40,975 bases of DNA. It comes from Omnitrophica WOR_2 bacterium RIFCSPHIGHO2_02_FULL_48_11 (lineage in GTDB: Bacteria > Omnitrophota > Gorgyraeia > Zapsychrales > GWA2-47-8). How positions within the stretch are numbered: the first letter of the stretch is position 1; each line of letters opens with the position of its first letter. Shown here piece by piece: positions 35,473 through 40,975 of the stretch. The notes under the pieces were generated by a model. It did not search any database, was not told where the DNA came from, and saw only the letters and a list, made by a program, of their open reading frames with translations. Position numbers and translations under genes: made by a program. The DNA lies in NCBI GenBank assembly GCA_001805615.1, contig MHGP01000041.1, forward strand, positions 1-40,975. Reading direction: 5' to 3'.

Positions 35473-37176
35473 TTATCTGTTTTGCCAAATCAATTTATCC
35501 GTTAAGTCGTTGGTGAAAGCGATAAAAGCTCTCATGCTGGGGAAATAGGGCGGCGCTTTCCCGAGTAGCGTGCGGCTATCATAAACGAAATTACGGCCAT
35601 ACCCGGCAATCTGCGTGCTCGTAGAGCCGTTAAACAACCCAAATGCCCCATAGAACTGGGTAATGGCTCCGCCTAAAAGTGTCGCTGTTCCCCGTGGACC
35701 GACAGTTGTGCTAGTATAGTTGTCTACAGTGAATATACCGTTTCTGGCCATAACAATCCCGTGCATACTAATATTGTTGGGAGCGCTGGTTCCAACACGC
35801 ACATTCCCACCCCAAGCGACAATGCCGAGCAGATTTGTTTTGCCATCTGCATTCGGCGGCACATATCCAGCTGTTCCTGGCGTTCCAACGGCTGGTGTGT
35901 ATTCTTGATAGTTTATATTGTTTGTAATAATAATATCGTTTTCGCTCGAGACAGTGACTTCCGTATCTTTTTGTACCGTTCCGCTCAAACTATTAACGGC
36001 GCCGTTGACATAAATAATGGTCCCCACATCATCCACGCCATCGGGAAGCCCGCCATAGGTTGTTGTTGAGACGCCCACGGTCTCGACGCTCGTCTGGTTA
36101 GAAGCCCGCTTGACGGTGACGATCTTTGTTGTCGTTCCTTCAGTGATCGTGTAAGCCGCATCGCCATTTCCGTCGACCCCCAAACTCACCGTCGCATTAC
36201 CGTTAACATAAATCCCGCCGGTTAATGCCGTACCGTTATTCGCGACAAAAATCCCGTTACCGGGCGTCGTGTCCCCGCCCCGGGCCTGGTCAATTAAGTC
36301 CTGTTTCTGTACTGAGGAAGACAAAACTATTTCAGCAACGCTTCTGGTATAACTCACATTAAAAACAGGAACGTCAAGTGTTCCATTGGCGCTGGCATTC
36401 GTCAAGAAAGGGTTTCCATTATTATAGAATCTTGCCGTAGAAAGCTGTTGTGTTACCGCACCGTCAAAAGTCCCGCTCGGATTAAAAGCAAAACTGTACC
36501 GTTCGTTGGTATGGAGCGGCCCGGCAAAATTTGTTTTGTCAGTAAACCACACTGTCCCGCCGCTGGGCGTCCCATGATGGTCCGTAAATAACGCGTACTT
36601 AGCAAAGTTATCGCGCTGGACTTCAACTGTAAAATCACCCGTGAGCAAAACTCGCTTCGTTTCCGATGAGGAACTTCCGGTCGAGCTAATCGCATAATAA
36701 TACTCTAGTTTCCACTTATCCGGACCAGGGGGAACGACAGCGGGATCGGACTTTTCCGAAATAGTAATTTTATATTGATAATTCCCACTGCCAAATGCGG
36801 TTGTGCCGACATTGTATTCAGCGTTAGTCCCGACTAATGTCAATTGAGCCGCTCCGCCCACCTTGACTGTATCAATCAAAAAAGTGATCCCATCCGCATT
36901 GCTCACCGCAGTCTGCGCCTTGTTGCTTAAGACCTGAGGGTTCAGGGCGTTCACGGTGGTGAGCATATTGGTGTTAATAAGCGTATCCAGTTTGTCTATC
37001 CCTAAATTGATCCCCGCTTCAGCAATGTAAAAAGCCTTGGCCGCCATTTGTTGGTGGTCAGAAATATTTTTCTCGTTGACTGCCCTGAGGACAAATAACC
37101 CGCCGAGCGTAATCAATACGATAATGACCAATAGCGTGATTGCTAAGGCCACCCCTTTATTATTTGTAATTCTCAT
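35473..37176 (-). CDS. PilX-like minor pilin / pilus tip protein, large
   Basis: The N-terminus MRITNNKGVALAITLLVIIV has the PilX-type prepilin signal: basic leader, G, then a long hydrophobic helix to about residue 32, followed by FYIAEAGINLGIDKL. The Glu at mature position 5 is absent, as in PilX/GspK-like tip components. At 567 residues it is several times longer than a normal minor pilin. The C-terminal part is rich in Gly, Thr, Asn and Val, with beta-solenoid-like stretches such as GGIYVNGNATVSLGVDGNGD and GTIIYVNGAVNSLSGTV. The start ATG 37176 has GGAGG 8 nt upstream. It is probably a large exposed tip or adhesin-like subunit; the exact partner is unknown. Confidence 0.8.
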   Translation of the reverse strand: MRITNNKGVALAITLLVIIVLITLGGLFVLRAVNEKNISDHQQMAAKAFYIAEAGINLGIDKLDTLINTNMLTTVNALNPQVLSNKAQTAVSNADGITFLIDTVKVGGAAQLTLVGTNAEYNVGTTAFGSGNYQYKITISEKSDPAVVPPGPDKWKLEYYYAISSTGSSSSETKRVLLTGDFTVEVQRDNFAKYALFTDHHGTPSGGTVWFTDKTNFAGPLHTNERYSFAFNPSGTFDGAVTQQLSTARFYNNGNPFLTNASANGTLDVPVFNVSYTRSVAEIVLSSSVQKQDLIDQARGGDTTPGNGIFVANNGTALTGGIYVNGNATVSLGVDGNGDAAYTITEGTTTKIVTVKRASNQTSVETVGVSTTTYGGLPDGVDDVGTIIYVNGAVNSLSGTVQKDTEVTVSSENDIIITNNINYQEYTPAVGTPGTAGYVPPNADGKTNLLGIVAWGGNVRVGTSAPNNISMHGIVMARNGIFTVDNYTSTTVGPRGTATLLGGAITQFYGAFGLFNGSTSTQIAGYGRNFVYDSRTLLGKAPPYFPSMRAFIAFTNDLTDKLIWQNR

Positions 37177-37232
37177 ACTCCTTACCTCCGTTTGCAAGCA
37201 AGCCGCTTCTATGTGCGAGGGCTATTGTATTT

Positions 37233-37871
37233 TCAATTACGAAACCGGATATCAATTGTTTTGGACGTTGTCACGACCCTGTTCGTAACTGAAGTAGCCT
37301 GGGCTGTCAAAACGAGCGTCAATATTTCCTGACCGGCATCCAAAGTCGCTTGGAGATTTGTCATATTCCGCGCGACCACATCTTCGCGAACCAGACCACC
37401 GGCATTATTAAGAACGTGCCGAACCAACTGGTTGCTATTATTCAATCTGTATTCTAAAAATTTATAATCAATAGTATTGCAATCATTATCCGCATCCATG
37501 CACGTTGAACTGGTGCATCCCCACGTCAGCGGGGCCCTCCAATAAGCGACATTTCCGCCGATATCAATCACCGAGACGTTATTTTGACAAACAACCGGTA
37601 TGGAAAATTTCAAGATGTCCGATCCACCCACCCCGCCATTGTCGGTAAGGGTCAATTGCGCCGATGTTGTTTCTGCCAATTCTCGCGTCATTCTCGTCAT
37701 CCCCTGTCTTAAATTTTCTTCCAGCTGAATGCTGCTGTCCGTCAAGAACCAAGCGGATTGACCTGAGGACAACACCATAAAACTTCCACCAATGATCATC
37801 GTCATGATAAAAGTGACGACCATCAACTCAACAATGTTAAACCCGCGCTTTGTCCATATCCTTTTTTTCAT
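37233..37871 (-). CDS. PilW-like minor pilin
   Basis: This is a 212-residue prepilin-like protein. The leader MKKRIWTKRG is cleaved before FNIVELMVVTFIMTMIIGGS, with Glu5 kept. The helix continues as FMVLSSGQSAWFLTDSSIQL and EENLRQGMTRMTRELAE, the common PilW pattern. A beta-rich C-terminal domain has four cysteines in the middle (VVCQNN, WGCTSSTCMDADNDCNTIDY), which could form disulphides. It lies 8 nt after the PilV-like gene and upstream of the PilX-like gene, the usual minor-pilin V-W-X order. The name is by analogy; sequence conservation in this family is low outside the N-terminus. Confidence 0.82.
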   Translation of the reverse strand: MKKRIWTKRGFNIVELMVVTFIMTMIIGGSFMVLSSGQSAWFLTDSSIQLEENLRQGMTRMTRELAETTSAQLTLTDNGGVGGSDILKFSIPVVCQNNVSVIDIGGNVAYWRAPLTWGCTSSTCMDADNDCNTIDYKFLEYRLNNSNQLVRHVLNNAGGLVREDVVARNMTNLQATLDAGQEILTLVLTAQATSVTNRVVTTSKTIDIRFRN

Positions 37872-37879
37872 TGTATTCC

Positions 37880-38347
37880 TTAAACATTGTAGATACTGCT
37901 TACCAACTGCACCGGGGAATCCAAAATCCCATTTCCGTTCTTATCTTCACCGCCATTAACCACACCATTTAAATTCGTATCTTCGCCAATCAAATGTGTA
38001 TTTGTCTGTTTCCAAGAAAAAGAAATCGTTACTTCCAAAACATCCGGGTTAATTATGGTTGTGGTCACATAACTGACCCCCATACCATTTAACCCCGGTG
38101 TTGTAAAAGTTACACTATTGTAATTGGCCATAACATTTGCAAAATCCGTATTTTTTATTTGTTCCATGCGGCTTTTTACCGCGTTCATGGCAGTGGTTTT
38201 ATTTTTGGCGATCTCGGCCAATTCCAAACAGCGCAGATAACTGACCAGGATCCCGACAATCGTGATCATCAAAATCGCCGATGAAATAAGCAACTCCACC
38301 AGCGTAAATCCCTTTTGAGTTTGTGATTTTCTTTTTTGCCGTCTCAT
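37880..38347 (-). CDS. PilV-like minor pilin with Asp/Asn/Gly loops
   Basis: This is a 155-residue prepilin. The basic leader MRRQKRKSQTQKG is followed by FTLVELLISSAILMITIVGI, with Glu5 present. The helix carries the PilV/PilI-type NKTTAMNAVKSRMEQIKN. Near the C-terminus two consecutive DxNxNG-type loops appear (EDTNLNGVVNGGEDKNGNG, then ILDS), resembling calcium-binding EF-hand or dockerin-like loops. It lies about 100 nt after the second major pilin gene, across a strong hairpin, and is cotranscribed with the PilW-like gene. The function as minor pilin is inferred from the N-terminus and its neighbours. Confidence 0.83.
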   Translation of the reverse strand: MRRQKRKSQTQKGFTLVELLISSAILMITIVGILVSYLRCLELAEIAKNKTTAMNAVKSRMEQIKNTDFANVMANYNSVTFTTPGLNGMGVSYVTTTIINPDVLEVTISFSWKQTNTHLIGEDTNLNGVVNGGEDKNGNGILDSPVQLVSSIYNV

Positions 38348-38388
38348 ATAAAAGATTTCCCCCTACAGAAACTTCGGCTTTTCCCTAC

Positions 38389-38423
38389 ACAACGAAGGGG
38401 GCATCCAAAGCCCCCCTCGTTGT
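38389..38423 (-). promoter_or_regulatory. Strong 14-bp hairpin after the second pilin gene
   Basis: Plus-strand arms 38389-38402 and 38410-38423 pair over 14 bp with one G-U and a 7-nt loop. No U-tract follows. This could be a processing or stabilising stem protecting the abundant pilin mRNA while letting some transcription pass to the minor pilin genes. Confidence 0.6.
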
Positions 38424-38446
38424 TAAACCTATGTCAACATAAACAA

Positions 38447-38845
38447 TTACGGGGTTAAAACACCACCCGTGGACATCGTAAACGTTGTCGTGCCGGTAGT
38501 CCCAACAGTCGCCGGTGTGGCGATGAAGGTATAACCACCCGTACCCACCGTACAAGTATAGTTAAACCCAGAAGTTGGGATAGCAAGACATGGGTTGCTA
38601 TTAATATACGGTGGCGTAGCACCAGTCGTCAACGATGTCATGTCACCCGGATAATTACCGTTATTAGAAGTAGCAAACGTCTCCGAGGCCGTTGATAATG
38701 ATCTTAAAGAACCTTTGGCTAAAGCATCGTTGGCTGAAATCTTTGCTCTCAGCAAGTTAGGAATTGCGATCGCAGCCAAAAGAGCAATAATAGCCACAAC
38801 GATCATAATTTCAACTAATGTAAAACCACGATTTCCTTTTTTCAT
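38447..38845 (-). CDS. Type IV pilin, second copy (riboswitch-preceded)
   Basis: This is a 132-residue major-pilin-like protein. The leader MKKGNRG would be cut by prepilin peptidase before FTLVEIMIVVAIIALLAAIA (Glu5 kept), then IPNLLRAKISANDALAKG. The mature chain of about 125 residues has a short globular domain with two cysteines (NPCLAIP and YTCTVG) that could form the D-region disulphide. It ends GTTTFTMSTGGVLTP. It is clearly paralogous to the gene at 39253-39645, sharing ASETFAT..NNGNYP and GYTFIATP blocks. AAGGAGG lies about 8 nt before the ATG. Upstream are a promoter, a c-di-GMP-I riboswitch, a terminator, and a second promoter. Confidence 0.92.
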   Translation of the reverse strand: MKKGNRGFTLVEIMIVVAIIALLAAIAIPNLLRAKISANDALAKGSLRSLSTASETFATSNNGNYPGDMTSLTTGATPPYINSNPCLAIPTSGFNYTCTVGTGGYTFIATPATVGTTGTTTFTMSTGGVLTP

Positions 38846-38868
38846 TTTAATTCCTCCTTTCCCGATCT

Positions 38869-38931
38869 TTATTCAGCCAATACGCCAAACCTATTTTCCA
38901 GAAGATGTCGAATAACGAAGGATGATACCAT
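38869..38931 (-). CDS. Possible 20-codon leader ORF before the second pilin
   Basis: On the pilin leader an ATG at 38931 opens a frame of 20 codons, MVSSFVIRHLLENRFGVLAE, ending 23 nt before the pilin start. The ribosome site is weak (AAGAGA). It occupies the same position as the better-formed leader ORF of the other pilin, but the peptide sequences are not alike. It may be chance. Confidence 0.2.
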   Translation of the reverse strand: MVSSFVIRHLLENRFGVLAE

Positions 38932-38997
38932 TTTTTCTCTTATCGACTGGCAACAAGTTTGTAACCTATTGGCCTTGACCAAATTGCAACAATTTTT

Positions 38998-39025
38998 ATT
39001 GTAACATGACACTTTCTGTTGTCAA
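38998..39025 (-). promoter_or_regulatory. Second promoter (P2) of pilin copy 2, after the riboswitch terminator
   Basis: Minus-strand TTGACA (39020-39025), a 16-nt spacer, then TACAAT (38998-39003). The -35 is about 10 nt beyond the U-tract of the riboswitch terminator. Transcription from here would bypass the riboswitch and give a leader of roughly 140 nt. Confidence 0.7.
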
Positions 39026-39035
39026 CGTGTTTCCA

Positions 39036-39068
39036 ATAAAAAAACCTATTCTTCATTCGAAGAATAGG
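39036..39068 (-). terminator. Intrinsic terminator of the c-di-GMP riboswitch, pilin copy 2
   Basis: Minus-strand CCTATTCTTC pairs with GAAGAATAGG (10 bp, loop GAAT), followed by seven T's. The stem is identical to that of the other cassette. It starts 8 nt after the aptamer P1 helix, the position of an expression platform. Confidence 0.88.
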
Positions 39069-39076
39069 CTATATCG

Positions 39077-39180
39077 TCACTTTTACCTTGGCAACTGGCA
39101 ATCCTCGCGTAATTCTAATTGTGCGAGGACCCTATAGCTTTGTGTCCCATCCTTACGAATGGTTTACCTTTATCAAGTGA
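39077..39180 (-). ncRNA. c-di-GMP-I (GEMM-I) riboswitch before pilin copy 2
   Basis: The aptamer is read on the minus strand. P1 is TCACTT (39175-39180) with AAGTGA (39077-39082). Then comes AAAGGTAAACC, and P2 CCATTC-GTAA-GGATGG with a GNRA loop. The hallmark GGGACACAAAGC follows, then P3 TCCTCGC with GCGAGGA, and TTGCCAGTTGCC as the receptor/closing side. Aligned to the V. cholerae Vc2 aptamer, the base at position 20 is G, which favours c-di-GMP over cGAMP. A terminator follows, then a second promoter and the pilin gene. Confidence 0.9.
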
Positions 39181-39208
39181 TTCTGGTAAACGGCAAATTG
39201 TCAACTAA

Positions 39209-39237
39209 AGCATACAATGCAACTCTATCGCTGTCAA
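39209..39237 (-). promoter_or_regulatory. Promoter (P1) of the riboswitch, pilin copy 2
   Basis: Minus-strand TTGACA (39232-39237), a 17-nt spacer, then TATGCT (39209-39214). Start of transcription would be about 20-25 nt before the aptamer. It lies directly after the stop of the upstream pilin gene, so the second cassette has its own input. Confidence 0.78.
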
Positions 39238-39252
39238 GGGGGAGTCTTGAAC

Positions 39253-39645
39253 TCAAGGAGTCCAAATTCCTCCCGTGCTCAAAGTAACAGTTGTAGTCCC
39301 CGTTCTCCCTACAATATCTGGCGTCGCAATGAATGTATATCCCGCAGCCACCATTGTACATGTATAAGTAAAACCTGATATCGAGTTACTGCAAGGATCA
39401 TTTATAATGATATAGGGAGGGACAGCCCCAGTTAAAGCTGTTATGTCCATAGGATAACCGGCATTATTGTTGGCATATGTTTCTGATGCCACAGCTAATG
39501 TCTTTAACGTCGCTCTTGCTAAAGTATCGTTAGCTGAAGCCTTTGCCCTTAATAAACCCGGGATGGCGATAGCAGCTAAAAGCGCGATGACTGCCACCAC
39601 AATCATTATTTCAACAAGCGTGAACCCGCGACTACTGCTTCGCAT
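39253..39645 (-). CDS. Type IV pilin, first copy (riboswitch-preceded)
   Basis: This is a 130-residue pilin. The leader MRSSSRG precedes FTLVEIMIVVAVIALLAAIA with Glu5, then IPGLLRAKASANDTLARATL. The globular part has two cysteines (NDPCSNS, YTCTMV) and ends TGTTTVTLSTGGIWTP. It is a paralogue of the 38447-38845 gene, with the same helix, cysteine pair and C-terminal GYTFIATP block, but changed loop residues, so the two may be alternative major subunits. GGGAGG lies about 8 nt before the ATG. The upstream region holds a c-di-GMP-I riboswitch and a 19-codon leader ORF. Confidence 0.92.
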   Translation of the reverse strand: MRSSSRGFTLVEIMIVVAVIALLAAIAIPGLLRAKASANDTLARATLKTLAVASETYANNNAGYPMDITALTGAVPPYIIINDPCSNSISGFTYTCTMVAAGYTFIATPDIVGRTGTTTVTLSTGGIWTP

Positions 39646-39668
39646 GTTCCCGACCTCCCTTCTGGATC

Positions 39669-39728
39669 CTAATTACCATGAACGATCAGGCCCAGAAGTA
39701 GCGAGGTATAATGTATGAATAAAACCAT
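39669..39728 (-). CDS. 19-codon leader ORF before the first pilin
   Basis: An ATG at 39728 has an excellent ribosome site (GAGGAG, 7 nt upstream) and opens a 19-residue frame, MVLFIHYTSLLLGLIVHGN, ending 23 nt before the pilin start codon. The peptide is hydrophobic, as for a tiny membrane peptide or a leader whose translation affects the pilin ribosome site. I do not recognise it. It lies downstream of both promoters, so every pilin mRNA would carry it. Its size means coding is only supported by the ribosome site and frame. Confidence 0.45.
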   Translation of the reverse strand: MVLFIHYTSLLLGLIVHGN

Positions 39729-39793
39729 GGTATTGCTCCTCTTTTTTCCACTGGACTGATGACCGTACTGGCTTGAACCATCAAATTTATTTT

Positions 39794-39822
39794 ATCTTAA
39801 CAATCCCCTGTTCCCTTGTCAA
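39794..39822 (-). promoter_or_regulatory. Second promoter (P2) of pilin copy 1, after the riboswitch terminator
   Basis: Minus-strand TTGACA (39817-39822), a 17-nt spacer, then TAAGAT (39794-39799). The -35 begins about 10 nt after the terminator U-tract, the same distance as in the other cassette. Confidence 0.65.
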
Positions 39823-39832
39823 TGAACGTTAA

Positions 39833-39865
39833 ATAAAAAAACCTATTCTTCACTTGAAGAATAGG
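39833..39865 (-). terminator. Intrinsic terminator of the c-di-GMP riboswitch, pilin copy 1
   Basis: CCTATTCTTC pairs with GAAGAATAGG (10 bp, loop AAGT), then seven T's. The loop and flanking stem bases can also pair with the 5' strand of the aptamer P1 helix (10 nt, 39848-39857 with 39981-39990), a possible antiterminator. Confidence 0.88.
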
Positions 39866-39881
39866 TCATTTTCATTCCCTA

Positions 39882-39988
39882 TCACCTGGAGCAGCTGGCA
39901 ACCCCCCGCTCTTGCATTCTGCAAGAATGCGCGGGGGCCCTGTAGCTTTGTGTCCCATCCTTACGGATAGTTTACCTTGATCAAGTGA
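39882..39988 (-). ncRNA. c-di-GMP-I (GEMM-I) riboswitch before pilin copy 1
   Basis: P1 is TCACTT (39983-39988) with AGGTGA (39882-39887), containing one G-U. Then comes CAAGGTAAAC, P2 CTATCC-GTAA-GGATGG with a GNRA loop, and the hallmark GGGACACAAAGC. P3 is CCCCCGC with GCGGGGG, carrying an extra inner hairpin (GCATTC/GAATGC), and GGTTGCCAGCTG closes the structure. The Vc2 position-20 equivalent is G, so c-di-GMP is the expected ligand. P3 is longer and P1 weaker than in the other copy, which may change affinity or switching. Confidence 0.9.
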
Positions 39989-40020
39989 AGGTGCTCGGAG
40001 AAACTCCACTCCTTATAATA

Positions 40021-40049
40021 AGTGTGTAATGAAATCTTGCGGCTGTCAA
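40021..40049 (-). promoter_or_regulatory. Promoter (P1) of the riboswitch, pilin copy 1 (weaker -10)
   Basis: Minus-strand TTGACA (40044-40049) with a 17-nt spacer to CACACT (40021-40026), which aligns with the TATGCT of the other cassette but is a poor -10. TATTAT a few bases on is too far from the -35. The promoter is likely weak or activator-dependent. Confidence 0.5.
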
Positions 40050-40063
40050 GGTGGGGTAAGCAG

Positions 40064-40975
40064 TTATTTCTTCAATAACCGGTCATGCTGGACCATAAGG
40101 CTCAGAACTTCCGTCTGCAAATGCTGATGCTCGTTCTTTAAGGTGTCCCAATGTTCTTTGAGTTGCCGTTCTTCCGTCTGAAATTGTCCGCGGCTGAGGC
40201 CATTTATAATAAAATTCTTTTTCACTGTCGCCAACATCGCCTGCTGCTCCCGAGCATACACCTGCCGCTGTTGAATCCCCGCGTCCAATTGGGCCACATT
40301 TTCCGGCGCATACGAGACTTCTGCCATTTTCATACCTTCGTCAACAACTGTCTGCAGCTCCCCCTGCACCATAGCCAAGTGTTTATTTAATCTTTCTTTT
40401 TCCCCTTCCATCCTTTTGATCTCTCTTTGCCCCCAAGAGGGATCTTTAAGCAAAACCGTTTCCTCATTCGCTTTTTTCAATTTTTGCTGATGTTCCGCAA
40501 TCAACCGATTGTAGCGCGCCAGCTCTCCCTGCCGCAGGCGGCTGGTTTTCTCTTTCTCAGCATCTAAACTTTTTCTTAGCTGGGGGATCTCCTTTTTAAA
40601 ATCCTCATAGATCTTCTCAGTGGAGAAAAATTCATCCTTTTTTTGTGCAATTTCATTTTTAAGCTGGGTCTGCTCTTCCCCCTGCTGAGCGATTTGCTGA
40701 TTGAGCACCTCAACAGTTGCCGCAGCCCCCTCAGAGCCTGATACTTTTTGCCCTTTTTGCCAGGTCTCCTCCAACAGCTGCTTTTGGTATTGCAGCTGCT
40801 GATTTTCTTTTTGCAAAGATTGGATCGTGTCTAAAAATTCTTTCTTTTTGGCCTCAAATTGATTGATATTGACCTGCAGCGGCTTTTGCTCCTCAAGGAC
40901 GGACAGCAAGCTGTCCTGGCGCTGCGTCAGTTCTTCAATATCAGTATTCAGCTGATCCAGCTGCGCTTTTTCCTG
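40064..40975 (-). CDS. Long coiled-coil protein of unknown function (5' end cut by window edge)
   Basis: The open frame runs to the right edge without a start, so at least 303 residues are C-terminal to an unseen beginning. An internal TTG at 40909 is not a credible start. The protein is almost all heptad-type helix, rich in Gln, Glu, Lys and Leu (for example LQKENQQLQYQKQLLEETWQ and EIKRMEGEKERLNKHLAMVQ). Short breaks occur at SGSEGAAATV and near SYAPENV. No signal or membrane segment is visible in this part. It ends with MVQHDRLLKK. The next promoter starts only 15 nt after its stop. Function not recognised. Confidence 0.75.
   Translation of the reverse strand, partial: QEKAQLDQLNTDIEELTQRQDSLLSVLEEQKPLQVNINQFEAKKKEFLDTIQSLQKENQQLQYQKQLLEETWQKGQKVSGSEGAAATVEVLNQQIAQQGEEQTQLKNEIAQKKDEFFSTEKIYEDFKKEIPQLRKSLDAEKEKTSRLRQGELARYNRLIAEHQQKLKKANEETVLLKDPSWGQREIKRMEGEKERLNKHLAMVQGELQTVVDEGMKMAEVSYAPENVAQLDAGIQQRQVYAREQQAMLATVKKNFIINGLSRGQFQTEERQLKEHWDTLKNEHQHLQTEVLSLMVQHDRLLKK

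Noticed and set aside
39036-39988. CRISPR array or IS ends, suggested by repeated ~150-bp blocks
   Set aside because: There are only two copies, they diverge in stems with pairing kept, and each is a promoter-aptamer-terminator unit before a pilin.
39077-39988. cGAMP-specific (GEMM-Ib) riboswitches
   Set aside because: By manual alignment to Vc2 the ligand-contact position 20 is G in both copies, which favours c-di-GMP; an experiment could still overturn this.

Overview
The window looks like one chromosomal stretch from an uncultured Gram-negative-type bacterium. Every gene I can support is on the minus strand, so transcription runs from high to low coordinates. The outer-membrane secretin, the PilMNOP inner-membrane platform and the style of the short type IV pilins fit the Omnitrophota / wider PVC-type lineages best. 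That placement is inference from gene style, not from a tree. There are no IS elements, CRISPR arrays, prophage genes or rRNA genes.

Layout, right to left (5' to 3' of the genes). (1) 40975-38447: the end of a long coiled-coil protein, then two paralogous type IV pilin genes. Each pilin gene sits behind the same regulatory cassette: sigma-70-like promoter, c-di-GMP-I (GEMM-I) riboswitch, near-identical intrinsic terminator, second sigma-70-like promoter, leader. (2) 38347-30793: minor pilins (PilV-, PilW- and PilX-like), a small unknown single-TM protein, then pilM-pilN-pilO-pilP-pilQ. This is most of a type IVa pilus assembly apparatus, but pilB, pilT, pilC and pilD are not here. (3) 30673-24971: RNase G/E, L21, ObgE, ProB, ProA, NadD. 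L27 (rpmA), normally between rplU and obgE, is missing from that place. (4) 24882-19893: a phosphohexomutase, PlsC, ribosomal protein S1 with its own promoter and structured leader, and TyrRS. (5) 19826-1: one strong promoter, then tRNA-Thr, rpmG, tRNA-Trp, secE, nusG, rplKAJL, rpoB, rpoC, rpsL, rpsG, fusA, tuf, rpsJ, rplCDWB, rpsS, rplV, rpsC and rplP (cut by the edge). The beta, str and S10 operons are thus fused into a cluster of almost 20 kb.

Two points deserve most attention. First, the duplicated pilin cassettes suggest that c-di-GMP sets pilin supply through RNA, with a second promoter placed just after each riboswitch terminator. Each riboswitch may therefore make either a longer pilin mRNA or a short c-di-GMP-binding RNA. 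One pilin leader also carries a well-formed 19-codon ORF. Second, rpoB is broken into two overlapping reading frames at about E. coli residue 595. Restoring one base would regenerate the normal family sequence, so this is either an assembly error or a recent split kept alive by translational coupling.

Start codons were adjusted where an internal start with a better ribosome site or better family N-terminus was visible. All promoter, hairpin and riboswitch calls were made by eye, without folding or covariance software.
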